From JAQVSH01 sp964349835 (GTDB lineage Bacteria; Bacteroidota; Bacteroidia; Bacteroidales; UBA4181): a stretch of DNA of 32,636 bases. The translations under genes and the position numbers were made by a program. The stretch is taken from assembly GCA_964349835.1 (NCBI GenBank), contig CAYGID010000020.1, positions 1-32,636 of the forward strand. Reading direction: 5' to 3'. Positions 1-8,875 of the stretch are shown one piece after another; positions within the stretch are counted from its first letter, which is position 1; each line of letters opens with the position of its first letter. The notes beneath the pieces were generated by a model. It saw nothing but the letters and a program-made list of their open reading frames with translations, was not told the origin of the DNA and did not search any database.

Positions 1-8
1 AAAACTTG

Positions 9-79
9 TTGACCTACCAGGATTCGAACCTAGACTGACAGAACCAAAATCTGAAGTGCTACCATTACACCATAGGTCA
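9..79 (-). tRNA. tRNA-Gln (anticodon TTG)
   Basis: Read on the minus strand, the sequence folds as a cloverleaf. The 7-bp acceptor stem is TGACCTA with TAGGTCA, the D arm contains TAATGGTAGC, and the T arm contains GGTTCGAATCC. The anticodon loop TTTTGGT gives anticodon TTG, read as glutamine. The weak first acceptor pair (T-A) is typical of tRNA-Gln. The 3' CCA is not encoded and would be added after transcription. The first anticodon-stem pair is a T-T mismatch, which is tolerable. A well-spaced promoter lies just upstream. Confidence 0.92.
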
Positions 80-100
80 GTCATTTCGATTTATGCGGTG

Positions 101-131
101 CAAAATTACACTAATTCGGCAAAGTTACAAA
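101..131 (-). promoter_or_regulatory. Bacteroidota-type promoter for tRNA-Gln
   Basis: On the minus strand a TTTG box (131-128) is followed after 19 bases by TAATTTTG (108-101). This fits the phylum's -33 TTTG / -7 TAnnTTTG consensus with normal spacing. The predicted start of transcription falls about 15 bases before the tRNA. A second TAnnTTTG-like element (TAACTTTG) overlaps the spacer. Confidence 0.6.
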
Positions 132-168
132 TTCGAAAAGCGAATTTTGCCCGACAAAAGGCCTGTTC

Positions 169-3100
169 TCATCCTTCCTTCAGTATAGCGCGGCAAAAAG
201 CAATCGCCTCTTTGACATTCGATACCGGTTCGGTGCTAAGCGTCAGTTTATCTTTGGCCTCTTTCATCTGTACCCGTTTGGGATGGGTTCGTACATAATC
301 AATAACCGACGTAAAAGCCGACGATTGGTAATAGGCCGATTTGGGATCGGGAATAAAAGAGGCCACCCAACGGCCGCCCTTCAACACAATACGCTCTATT
401 CCAAGCCTGCGTGCCAGCCAACGAAGACGAACCACCTCAAGCAGCTCATCGGCTGGTGCGGGAAGAGGCCCGAAACGGTCAACCAGAGCCACCCGAAAGA
501 GCTCCAGAGCCGCTTCGTTCTTCATAGTGTCGAGCTCTCGATAGAGGCGGATTCTCTCGGTAACATTGGCCACATAGCTCTCCGGCAGCAGCAACTCAAG
601 GTCGGTGTCTATCTGACAGTCGGCCGACCAATAGCCCGCCTCCCCATTCCGGTTCGAAACCGAAAGAAAGGCGGGAAGTGGTTCGGCGGGTTGCATCGGC
701 GGGTTGGCGGGCAAAGAGGCTGATTCTGCAGGCTCTTCCTGTGCATCGGGGCCAAACAGCGAAGAGAACTCCTCATCGCGGAGCTCCTGCATAGCCTCCA
801 AAAGGATGCGTTGGTAGGTTTCGAACCCCATTTCGGCAATGAATCCACTCTGTTCGGCTCCCACCAGATTGCCGGCCCCTCTGATGTCGAGATCCTGCAT
901 GGCAATATGAAAGCCGCTTCCCAATTCCGAAAACTGTTCGATGGCCATCAGCCGGCGCCTGGCCTCCGGTGTGAGACCCGAAACGGGCGGGGTAAAGAGG
1001 TAACAAAAGGCCTTTCGGTTAGAGCGCCCTACCCGGCCACGCAGCTGGTGAAGGTCGGCCAGCCCGAAATAGTGGGCATTCAACACAATCATGGTGTTGG
1101 CATTGGGCACATCGAGCCCCGACTCCACAATCGAGGTGGAGACCAACACATCGTAATCGCCGGCCATAAAATCGAGCATAATCTTCTCCAGCTTCTCGCC
1201 CTCCATCTGGCCGTGGGCACAGATAGTTTGTACTTTAGGGCAAAGGCTCCTGATCATCAGTTCAATCTCATGCAGAGCCGTTACCCGGTTGGCCACAAAA
1301 AAGACCTGCCCACCGCGCGACACCTCATAATCGATGGCTTCGCGCACCAACTCCGGATCGAAAACATGTAGCTCCGTTTGAATGGGATGGCGGTTGGGAG
1401 GAGGTGTGTTTATAATAGAGAGTTCGCGGGCACCCATAAGCGAAAACTGGAGGGTGCGGGGAATGGGGGTTGCGGTTAAGGTGAGAGTATCAACCGAAAC
1501 CTTCAGCGCCCGGAGCTTCTCCTTTACGGCCACGCCGAATTTCTGCTCCTCATCAATAATCAGTAATCCCAGGTCTTTGAAGAGCACATCCTTCCCGATT
1601 AAACGGTGGGTGCCAATCAAAATATCGACCTTCCCCTCCGAGGTATCACGCAAAATCTTTCGGATCTCGCCTACGCTCTTCAGACGGCTCACATATTCAA
1701 CCCGGCAGGGGAAATTGGCCAGACGCGACGAGAAGGTGTTGTAGTGTTGCAGGGCCAGAATGGTGGTGGGAACCAACACAGCCACCTGTTTGTTGTCCGA
1801 CACAGCTTTAAATGCGGCACGAATCGCAATTTCGGTCTTCCCGAACCCCACATCGCCACAAACCAAATGATCCATGGGGTAAGGCTCCTCCATCCCTGCC
1901 TTTACCGACTGGGTGGTTTTCAACTGATCGGGGGTATCTTCGTACATAAACGAGGCTTCCAGCTCCTGCTGCATGTAAGAGTCGGGCGAAAAGGCAAAAC
2001 CCCGTACCTCTTTGCGACGGGCATACAGCAGAATAAGGTCGCGGGCAATATCCTTAACCTTCTTTTTAGTGCTCTGTTTCAGATTCTGCCAGGCAGCACT
2101 CCCCAACTTGTTGATTTTGGGTAACTGCCCCTCTTTGCCCCGGAACTTCGATATTTTGTGCAGGTTCTGAATATTCACATAGAGAATATCCTGATCGCGG
2201 AAAACCAAACGGACCGACTCCTGAAACCGGCCGTTCAGCTCCACCTTTTCAAGCCCTCCGAATACGCCGATTCCATGGTCGATATGCACTACATAATCGC
2301 CGGGGTGCAACCCGAACAGCTCCTGAATGGAGAGCGATTCGCTCTTCGTAAATTTATGCTGAATGGTATACTTGTGATAGCGGTCGAAAATCTGGTGATC
2401 AGTATACCAGGCCACCGCAAGATCTTTGTCGTAGAAGCCCTCATGAATAATACCCGGTTCCGCCACAAATCCGGCCTTATGGGGCAATTCGTTCAGAATG
2501 GCCCTCAACCGTTCAAACTGTTTAGGATTTTCGCTCAGGAGGCTCACCTTTACCCCCTCTTCTCGCATTTGCATCAGGTGTTCCGAGAGCAGTTCAAAGT
2601 TCTTGTGAAACAGGGGCTGTGCCGCGGTGCGGAAGGTAAAAACGGCCCCCATGCGCGAAGCCTCTTCGGCCTCACAGTTCAATCTGATATGGGAATACCG
2701 GGAGAGGGCCGCGAGCAGTTTTTCGGAGGTAAGAAAGAGGGTACCCGCCTGCACACTCTCCTCACCCTCGGGAAGCAGAAGCGAGAGTTCGCGATTTACA
2801 TCAAAATGGTTCCATACCTTTTCCGAAAGCGAATAGTTGCGGCTCCAGAGGGTAACCCGATCAGGCATCAGGGCAAAGATTGCCGAAGGCGACTCCTGCC
2901 CCATCAATTTTTGCACATTGGGTACAATAAGCACCGTTTCGACTCTCTGTTCCGACAGTTGAGAATCAACGCTAAAAACCCGTATACTATCGACCTCCTC
3001 GCCAAAAAAATCGATGCGGTAAGGCTGGTGCGAGGCATACGAAAAGATATCGACAATCCCCCCGCGAATAGCAAACTGACCCGGCTCGTAAACAAAGTCG

Positions 3101-3591
3101 GCCGGTTCGAACCCGTATGTCAGCAACATTTCGCGCAGAAAGGAGATAGAGATTCTTTCGCCCGTATTCAGGGTGAGGGTATTACGACCCATTGTCTCGG
3201 CAGTAAGCACCTTCTCCTGCAGGGCTTCGGGGTAGGTCACCAGCATCAGTCGATTACCGGCCTTGTGTTGTGTAATGCGCGAAATCACATGGTTTCGCAT
3301 AATCATATTGCCCTCATCGGGACGAAGTTGATTCGATGCCCGACGGTAAGAAGAGGGAAGGAATAACACGGTTTCGGGGCTACACACCGATTGAAGGTCG
3401 CTGAAAAAGTAGGAGGCCTCCTCTTTTTCCTCAATCAGAATGATGTGTATTCCGCCTGTACGGCCACAAAGGGCGCCGGCAAGAAGGGCCTGTGAAGAGC
3501 CGTAAAGCCCGTTTAAACACAAAGAGACTCCGCCGGAAACCGCTGTTTCGATCTCCGGAAGCCGATTATGTTGCTCATATGGATTGTACAT
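169..3591 (-). CDS. mfd: Transcription-repair coupling factor Mfd
   Basis: This 1140-aa protein is the DNA translocase that removes RNA polymerase stalled at lesions and recruits UvrA for nucleotide excision repair. The N-terminal UvrB-like module (about residues 20-370) has a degenerate nucleotide-binding loop, as usual for Mfd. The RNA-polymerase-interacting domain begins around residue 428 (GDYVVHIDHGIGVF). The helicase motor follows, with Walker A GDVGFGKTE (579-587), a DEEQ box (680-683) and a TATPIPRT motif. The C-terminal TRCF domain ends the protein, after a Pro/Ala-rich linker around residues 930-960. Length and domain order are normal. The ATG at 3591 follows an AT-rich divergent region shared with the plus-strand gene at 3759. 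Assignment is secure. Confidence 0.97.
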   Translation of the reverse strand: MYNPYEQHNRLPEIETAVSGGVSLCLNGLYGSSQALLAGALCGRTGGIHIILIEEKEEASYFFSDLQSVCSPETVLFLPSSYRRASNQLRPDEGNMIMRNHVISRITQHKAGNRLMLVTYPEALQEKVLTAETMGRNTLTLNTGERISISFLREMLLTYGFEPADFVYEPGQFAIRGGIVDIFSYASHQPYRIDFFGEEVDSIRVFSVDSQLSEQRVETVLIVPNVQKLMGQESPSAIFALMPDRVTLWSRNYSLSEKVWNHFDVNRELSLLLPEGEESVQAGTLFLTSEKLLAALSRYSHIRLNCEAEEASRMGAVFTFRTAAQPLFHKNFELLSEHLMQMREEGVKVSLLSENPKQFERLRAILNELPHKAGFVAEPGIIHEGFYDKDLAVAWYTDHQIFDRYHKYTIQHKFTKSESLSIQELFGLHPGDYVVHIDHGIGVFGGLEKVELNGRFQESVRLVFRDQDILYVNIQNLHKISKFRGKEGQLPKINKLGSAAWQNLKQSTKKKVKDIARDLILLYARRKEVRGFAFSPDSYMQQELEASFMYEDTPDQLKTTQSVKAGMEEPYPMDHLVCGDVGFGKTEIAIRAAFKAVSDNKQVAVLVPTTILALQHYNTFSSRLANFPCRVEYVSRLKSVGEIRKILRDTSEGKVDILIGTHRLIGKDVLFKDLGLLIIDEEQKFGVAVKEKLRALKVSVDTLTLTATPIPRTLQFSLMGARELSIINTPPPNRHPIQTELHVFDPELVREAIDYEVSRGGQVFFVANRVTALHEIELMIRSLCPKVQTICAHGQMEGEKLEKIMLDFMAGDYDVLVSTSIVESGLDVPNANTMIVLNAHYFGLADLHQLRGRVGRSNRKAFCYLFTPPVSGLTPEARRRLMAIEQFSELGSGFHIAMQDLDIRGAGNLVGAEQSGFIAEMGFETYQRILLEAMQELRDEEFSSLFGPDAQEEPAESASLPANPPMQPAEPLPAFLSVSNRNGEAGYWSADCQIDTDLELLLPESYVANVTERIRLYRELDTMKNEAALELFRVALVDRFGPLPAPADELLEVVRLRWLARRLGIERIVLKGGRWVASFIPDPKSAYYQSSAFTSVIDYVRTHPKRVQMKEAKDKLTLSTEPVSNVKEAIAFCRAILKEG

Positions 3592-3612
3592 TCCCTAAAA
3601 TTTGAACGAGCA

Positions 3613-3620
3613 CAAAAATA
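3613..3620 (-). promoter_or_regulatory. Possible -7 box for mfd
   Basis: Minus-strand TATTTTTG matches TAnnTTTG and lies about 20 bases before the mfd ATG. I see no convincing -33 TTTG at the expected distance, so this is a weak call. Confidence 0.3.
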
Positions 3621-3654
3621 GCTGATTTTTAGATAAAGATTGGCGCTATTTTTG

Positions 3655-3685
3655 TTGCGGCGAAATAGTACTTTCTATAGATTTG
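3655..3685 (+). promoter_or_regulatory. Bacteroidota-type promoter for the MG2/plug protein gene
   Basis: TTG at 3655-3657 is followed after 20 bases by TAGATTTG (3678-3685), a good fit to -33/-7. Transcription would start near 3692, giving a leader of roughly 65 bases before the ATG at 3759. An alternative -7-like box, TATTTTTG, sits upstream at 3647-3654. Confidence 0.5.
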
Positions 3686-3758
3686 TATTACGAAAGAGAG
3701 TACCAACCATCGGATTGCTAAAATAGTACAGGCTACAGTAACTAAAAATTGAGATCGT

Positions 3759-6494
3759 ATGAAAAACATTTTATGGATTCTCGCTCTTTGCTTGTCGGCC
3801 TTTTGGCTGATGTCGACCCGTGATGTGCTCGCACAAAACGAAGCCAATCTTCCTGCGCCTCTGAAAGCTCGTATCGAAAAAGCACAAGCAATTCGCGAAT
3901 CGGGCTCTCCCGAACAAATCTACCTCTTAACCGACAGAGACATCTACTCGGCCGGCGACACCATCTGGCTGAGCGCCTGGGTACTTACCGATCAAACCCT
4001 TCTGCCCGCAAACCAGAGTAAGTTTCTCTATATAGATCTGATTAGTCCCGACCGTCAGGTGGTGCAGGATTTGGTTGCGGAGATTGTAGGCGGGGTGGGA
4101 AACGGCTATTTTGTACTCTCGGAAAACCTTCTCCGCGAAGGGATTTTCCAGATCTGTGCCTACACCCGATGGAATCTCAATTTCGGCCCCGAATATCTCT
4201 TCAGCAAAACCATCCCGGTCTGGAAAAAGGCCTTAGAGGCGGCACCACCTAGCCCCGGATGGCAAATAGCAACAAGAGGGTGGAGCAATCGGAGGGTTTG
4301 GCGCAGGATTACACCCGAAATGATTGCCGATAGCGAACAGGCAGCCGCCTCTACTACGCAACAGGCCGACCCGCTGCTCCTGCCCGATGTGCAGTTCCTG
4401 CCCGAAGGGGGGAAATGGATAGCAGGATTCCCTTCGCGAGTGGCCTTTAAGGTTGTAGGGCCCGACGGATACGGGGTGCCCGCAGAAGGAGAGATTGTAG
4501 ACGAAAATGATTCGGTATGGGCTCATTTTTCTACCGCACATCTGGGCATGGGCTCTTTCCTGATGGTTCCCGAAGCCGGAAAAACCTACAAAGCCCGGTT
4601 GGTATGGGGCCAGGAGATTGACCTTCCGAAGGTAAACACCATGGGATCTACGTTGCAAATTCGTTACGGAAAGGAGGATAATCTGCTTATTACCACCTAC
4701 TCCGGGCAAAATCGCCTTGCCGACAGCCGCCCCCTCTATCTCACCGTACGTGCACTCAATCATCTCTGGGCCACCTATACCGTTCCGGCCGGCTCGGCCA
4801 AAAGCACGCTTGAGATTGCCGCGAAAGATCTTCCGGGAGGATTGGTCGAGTTCACGCTCTTCGACGCGGATGGACGCCCCCTCTCGGAACGGCTGGTTTT
4901 TATGGATCCTGCATCCAGAGAGATCAATCTGTCGTACGAAGCAAAGATTGTAGATTCGCCCGTTCCGGACGACGGATCCGGAGCCCTCTTGGAGCTGACA
5001 CTCCATACCCGGTCGGGCCTGGAGCAAAAACCTCTTTCGGCAATGGTGGCACTATCGATTACCGATACGCTCTTTGCCCCGGCCGACACCCTGCGGGCAA
5101 CACTGCGCAGCCGGATGCTCCTCACCTCTGCATTACGGGGAAGGGTAGAAAACCCGGAATACTACTTTCTGCACCCCTTCGCAGAGATTCGAGACCGACT
5201 CGATCTGGCGATGCTCACACACGGGTGGCGAAGTTTTGCATCACAACCCGATACAGCCACCTTTATCTATCCTCCCGATCAAAATTTCTCGGTTTCGGGT
5301 AAAATGACCAATATCATTAACTCCAGCTTGAAGAACCAAAGAGTATCGCTGATCGTTCAGGGAGAGTACTCTTTTGCCCGCGAAGAGAGAAGTGACGAGA
5401 AAGGACGATTCTCTTTTCAGGAGCTTCCGCTCACCGGCATGAGCTATATAACCCTGATGGCGCAGAGGGAGAACAGCAAGAGAAAAAAGTTCAATGTAGG
5501 CATAACCCTCGATAAAGGAGTAACGATGGAGAAACCCTCCTACCCCGAACCCGATCTGCCTCCTACAGGCGGTGAGAGTCTGCTTGCCATGTTTAACCAA
5601 GCCAAAAGAGCCGAGCAGGCAATGATCGACAGTCTCTCGCGCCTGGCGGGAATGAAATACATAGAAGAGGTGACCATCAAAGGCAAACGGATTATTCCCA
5701 ACTCCTACAATCGTAACGGGCCCGGCAACGCCGATATCGTGCTCGACGAACAACAGCTTAAGAAGTACGACCGCTTTAACAGTTTGCTGGATGTGATTCG
5801 CAACGAAATACCCGGATTCGGAAAGGGTTATATTGATCCCTCTAATCAATACTTCACACGCACATCAAACTTCTGGTACCGACCGGTTTTCGCTATCTAT
5901 GAAAGGCCAACTTCGTTCCTCGTAGATGGCGAAAATATTGAACGGATTATTCGGGACGATATAGAAGATGTAGATGGAAATATTTCGTATTATCAGAGTT
6001 TAACCCTATTGGATAGAGTGGAAGAGGCATTAAACTCCATCTCGGTAAACGAGATTGTAGGCATTGAGGTAATGGTTTCGCTCCAACATATATGGATATA
6101 CGACAACTTCCTGGCGGGGCCTGTTATGCTCGACTTCCTTTACCCCAGCTTTATTGAAATTACCACAAAAGAGGGAGCCGGAATTACACAGTACTATCAG
6201 CCTACAGGTGTTCATCAACTGCGGATCAGAGGTATTACACCCCAAAAGCAGTACTATCAACCTAAGTTTATTCCCTCCGATTATGTAGACCGTTTTGTCT
6301 ATCACCGGCAACCCACGCTCTATTGGGAGCCTGCGCTCACTACCGGGGAGGATGGCAAAGCCAAAATCACCATCCCGATTGGCCGAAACTACAAGAGAAC
6401 CTTACGGGTAACCGCCGATGCGTACAATCTGAAGGGAAGTGTAGGTTCCAGTCAGACACACATAGATGTGGGTACCGGAAAGGGCACCTGGTAA
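3759..6494 (+). CDS. Exported MG2-domain protein with carboxypeptidase-regulatory and TonB-plug-like modules
   Basis: This 911-aa protein has an N-terminal signal peptide ending near VLAQN (residue 27). An MG2 (alpha-2-macroglobulin-like) domain spans about residues 50-155. A second beta-sandwich block near 205-400 begins with the PEGGKWIAG...SRVAFK signature common in this family. A carboxypeptidase-regulatory-like module lies near 505-580. A region resembling a TonB receptor plug starts near 635 (IEEVTIKGKR). The C-terminal segment has the RGITPQKQYYQPKF and YWEPALTTGEDGKAKITI motifs typical of the family. There is no 22-strand barrel, so it is not a complete TonB-dependent receptor. Such proteins occur throughout Bacteroidota and are presumed to act in the periplasm or at the outer membrane; their role is unknown. 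It appears monocistronic. Confidence 0.8.
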   Translation: MKNILWILALCLSAFWLMSTRDVLAQNEANLPAPLKARIEKAQAIRESGSPEQIYLLTDRDIYSAGDTIWLSAWVLTDQTLLPANQSKFLYIDLISPDRQVVQDLVAEIVGGVGNGYFVLSENLLREGIFQICAYTRWNLNFGPEYLFSKTIPVWKKALEAAPPSPGWQIATRGWSNRRVWRRITPEMIADSEQAAASTTQQADPLLLPDVQFLPEGGKWIAGFPSRVAFKVVGPDGYGVPAEGEIVDENDSVWAHFSTAHLGMGSFLMVPEAGKTYKARLVWGQEIDLPKVNTMGSTLQIRYGKEDNLLITTYSGQNRLADSRPLYLTVRALNHLWATYTVPAGSAKSTLEIAAKDLPGGLVEFTLFDADGRPLSERLVFMDPASREINLSYEAKIVDSPVPDDGSGALLELTLHTRSGLEQKPLSAMVALSITDTLFAPADTLRATLRSRMLLTSALRGRVENPEYYFLHPFAEIRDRLDLAMLTHGWRSFASQPDTATFIYPPDQNFSVSGKMTNIINSSLKNQRVSLIVQGEYSFAREERSDEKGRFSFQELPLTGMSYITLMAQRENSKRKKFNVGITLDKGVTMEKPSYPEPDLPPTGGESLLAMFNQAKRAEQAMIDSLSRLAGMKYIEEVTIKGKRIIPNSYNRNGPGNADIVLDEQQLKKYDRFNSLLDVIRNEIPGFGKGYIDPSNQYFTRTSNFWYRPVFAIYERPTSFLVDGENIERIIRDDIEDVDGNISYYQSLTLLDRVEEALNSISVNEIVGIEVMVSLQHIWIYDNFLAGPVMLDFLYPSFIEITTKEGAGITQYYQPTGVHQLRIRGITPQKQYYQPKFIPSDYVDRFVYHRQPTLYWEPALTTGEDGKAKITIPIGRNYKRTLRVTADAYNLKGSVGSSQTHIDVGTGKGTW

Positions 6495-6515
6495 CCGATT
6501 GTCGAAAGGATTTGT

Positions 6516-6523
6516 TATCTTTG
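6516..6523 (+). promoter_or_regulatory. -7 box for prfB
   Basis: TATCTTTG matches TAnnTTTG exactly and lies 25 bases before the prfB ATG. The match at -33 is poor (a TTG at 6499-6501 is too close). Confidence 0.4.
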
Positions 6524-6548
6524 CGGTTCACATTTCGCAAAAACAGCC

Positions 6549-7647
6549 ATGATCACAACAGACCAACTCAAAGATGTGTTGGAGCGCCGGGATGCGCTGA
6601 GGAGGCATCTTTGACGTCGAACGCCGGCGATTAGAATGGGACGAGGAGGAGCAAAAAACCCACGCTCCCGATTTTTGGGACGATCCTAAACTGGCAGAGC
6701 AACAGGTAAAGAAGGTTGCCTCTCTGAAGAGTTGGCTCAACGAGTTTGAAGCCATTGAGTCGGAATCGGCCGACCTTCAGGTAATGCTCGACTTTTTTGC
6801 CGAAGGGGAGGCTGCCGAAGAGGATGTTGATGTGCAGTATGCCAAGGTGTTGTCGATCCTGGAGGCTTTGGAGTCGAAGAATATGCTTCGCGAAGAGGAG
6901 GATGCGCTGGGTGCCATTTTGAAGATTAACTCAGGGGCAGGCGGAACCGAAAGCCAGGATTGGGCAGAGATGCTCCTGCGCATGTACATGCGCTACAGCG
7001 AACGAAACCACTTCAAAGTACGAACCCTCGACATACAGGATGGCGACTCGGCGGGTATTAAATCGGCCACGCTCGAAATCGAAGGGGATTTTGCCTATGG
7101 CTTTTTGAAAAGCGAAAGCGGGGTTCATCGGTTGGTCAGGTTATCGCCTTTCGATGCAAACAACCGTCGTCACACCTCATTCGCATCGGTGTTTGTTTCG
7201 CCAATGATAGACGATAATATTGATATTCAGGTGAATCCGGCCGATATTTCCTGGGAAACCTACCGTTCGAGCGGTGCTGGCGGACAGAACGTGAATAAAG
7301 TGGAGACTGCCGTGCGTTTGCGTCACCATCCCACAGGAACTGTGATTGAAAACCAGGAGTCGCGTTCGCAGCTCCAGAATAAGGAAAATGCTATGCGTCT
7401 TCTTAAATCGCACCTCTACGAACTCGAGTTGCGCAAAAAGAGAGAACGGCAGGCCGAAATAGAAGGGAAGAAAAAGAAGATTGAATGGGGCTCGCAGATC
7501 AGGAGTTACGTGCTGCACCCCTATAAGATGATCCGCGACGAACGTACTGAATTCAAAACATCGAACGTTCAGGATGTTCTCGACGGAAATCTCAATGAGT
7601 TCATCAAAGCGTACCTCATGGAGTTTGGCGAACAGCCCACCTTCTGA
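6549..7647 (+). CDS. prfB: Peptide chain release factor 2, with programmed +1 frameshift
   Basis: RF2 ends translation at UGA and UAA. Translation starts at ATG 6549 and reads 21 codons to an in-frame TGA at 6612-6614. The ribosome must slip +1 from CTT (6609-6611) and continue at GAC 6613, giving 365 aa (join 6549-6611, 6613-7647). The shifted frame is open up to 7647. The RF2 stop-recognition motif SPF is near residues 199-201 and the hydrolysis motif GGQ (in GAGGQNVNK) near 244-246. Length matches the family. This is not a broken gene: slip site and internal Shine-Dalgarno are both present. The start most readily supported is 6549, because the zero frame from there runs into the slip site. 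Confidence 0.96.
6600..6615 (+). promoter_or_regulatory. prfB autoregulatory frameshift signal
   Basis: The signal contains an internal Shine-Dalgarno-like AGGAGG (6600-6605), a 3-base spacer, the slippery codon CTT (6609-6611), and TGA followed by C (6612-6615). This is the same arrangement and spacing as the well-known enterobacterial prfB site. When RF2 is scarce, slow termination at the TGA allows slippage from CTT to TTT, so RF2 level controls its own synthesis. Confidence 0.95.
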
Positions 7648-7663
7648 CAGGCAGCTCAGAACA

Positions 7664-7693
7664 TTGTTATTTGCTAAAAATCATATAGCTTTG
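7664..7693 (+). promoter_or_regulatory. Promoter for the bamD-recN operon
   Basis: TTG at 7664-7666 is followed after 19 bases by TAGCTTTG (7686-7693), fitting the -33/-7 pattern of the phylum. The predicted leader is short, since the bamD ATG is at 7712. Confidence 0.5.
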
Positions 7694-7711
7694 CACAATA
7701 ATCCGTAACGT

Positions 7712-8521
7712 ATGAAGAAGAACGTTTTTGTTTTCTGGCTTTTGTTAAGCACGCTTTTAGCCGTATCCTGCAACAACTACCAGAAAATCCTGAAAACGAA
7801 CGATTTTGTGCTTATGTACAAAAAGAGTTTCGAATATTACAACAAAGGCGATTATATGCGGGCCTCGGAATTATTCGACCGGATTGCCAGTATATATAAG
7901 GGTACCGAAAAGGGCGATTCTACTGCCTTCTTTCAGGCGATGAGCTATTTCAGGCAGAATGATTATCTGAATGCCTCCTATCATTTTGATAATTTCTATA
8001 AAAACTTCCCCTACTCGTCCTTCTCCGAGGAGGCCATGTTTATGGCGGGATACTGCTATTATAAACGGAGCCCCAAGGCCGAGCTCGACCAACAGGAGAC
8101 CCTGCTTGCCATTGAGGTACTGCAAGAGTTTATCAGAAAAAATCCCGGCAGCAAATTTGCAGAGGCTGCGCAGGGGTATGTCGACAGTCTTCACGACAGG
8201 CTGATAGAAAAATCGTACATTAGCTCCAAGTTATACTACGAAATGGGCGACTATAAGGCGGCCGCCACCTCACTGGCCATCGCGCTGGGAGAGTACCCCG
8301 AAACCAAACATCGCGAGGAGATCCTCTTTCTCACCCTCCGGTCTAAGTATCTTTTTGCCGAGAAGAGCATCGAGGAGAAACAGCGCGAACGCTATCAGGA
8401 TGCGGTCGACGAATATATGTCGTTTGCTGCCGAATTTCCCGAAAGCAAACACAAAGCCGACGCCAAAAAGATGTACGAAGTGGCCAGCAAATATGTGCCG
8501 GCCGACGAATTGAACAAATAA
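7712..8521 (+). CDS. bamD: Outer membrane assembly lipoprotein BamD (YfiO family)
   Basis: The 269-aa product starts with a lipoprotein signal whose lipobox ends at Cys20 (LAVSC). The mature part is built of TPR-like helical repeats, with alternating Tyr/Ala-rich helices (DYMRASELFDRI, DYLNASYHFDNF, DYKAAATSLAIAL). This matches the BamD/YfiO subunit that binds BamA and helps insert beta-barrel proteins into the outer membrane. It heads a gene run with rpoZ, coaBC, DUF4835 and recN. Length and topology are as expected. It would be anchored to the inner leaflet of the outer membrane. Confidence 0.9.
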   Translation: MKKNVFVFWLLLSTLLAVSCNNYQKILKTNDFVLMYKKSFEYYNKGDYMRASELFDRIASIYKGTEKGDSTAFFQAMSYFRQNDYLNASYHFDNFYKNFPYSSFSEEAMFMAGYCYYKRSPKAELDQQETLLAIEVLQEFIRKNPGSKFAEAAQGYVDSLHDRLIEKSYISSKLYYEMGDYKAAATSLAIALGEYPETKHREEILFLTLRSKYLFAEKSIEEKQRERYQDAVDEYMSFAAEFPESKHKADAKKMYEVASKYVPADELNK

Positions 8522-8539
8522 CGAAACCACTTATATCAT

Positions 8540-8866
8540 ATGGATTACAAGAAATCAAAAGCCAGTCTTTCCACTATCACCCGCGACTTGGTAAAACTTG
8601 AAGAGGAGACCGGTAATGTATACGAATCGGTGATGATTATTTCTAAAAGGGCCAACCAGATCAGTGTAGAGCTGCGTCAGGAGTTGAACCGCAAACTGGA
8701 GGAGTTTTCGAGCGTTACCGACAATCTGGAAGAGGTCTTTGAGAACCGCGAACAGATTGAGATTTCGAAATTCTACGAACGACTGCCAAAGCCGGCGTTA
8801 ATTGCCACCGAAGAGTTCCTCGACAACGAGATCTATTTCCGCAGACCCGCCCAATCGACCGAATAG
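8540..8866 (+). CDS. rpoZ: RNA polymerase omega subunit (RpoZ/RPB6 family, Bacteroidota type)
   Basis: This 108-aa protein lies 18 bases after bamD and 9 bases before coaBC. Its N-terminal half (NVYESVMIISKRANQISVELRQEL) fits the omega core, in which a conserved helix pair clamps the beta-prime C-terminus. The C-terminal part, with the E-F-FYERLPKPA pattern, is typical of the longer Bacteroidota omega. Its role is assembly and stability of RNA polymerase. The assignment rests on family pattern and on the conserved position between bamD and coaBC. Confidence 0.85.
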   Translation: MDYKKSKASLSTITRDLVKLEEETGNVYESVMIISKRANQISVELRQELNRKLEEFSSVTDNLEEVFENREQIEISKFYERLPKPALIATEEFLDNEIYFRRPAQSTE

Positions 8867-8875
8867 CCATTACCC

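Noticed and set aside
2158..3366. Long plus-strand open frame (402 codons) antisense to mfd, and others at 811-1371 and 1606-2124
   Set aside because: They lie entirely opposite a well-supported mfd, lack recognisable domains, and result from the codon bias of the real gene.
4233..5027. Minus-strand open frame of 264 codons within the MG2/plug gene
   Set aside because: Shadow of the coding strand. No family pattern, and the plus-strand protein has clear domains.
6612..6614. Premature stop in prfB, suggesting a pseudogene
   Set aside because: It is the programmed frameshift stop, with SD and slippery CTT in exact positions and an intact downstream frame.
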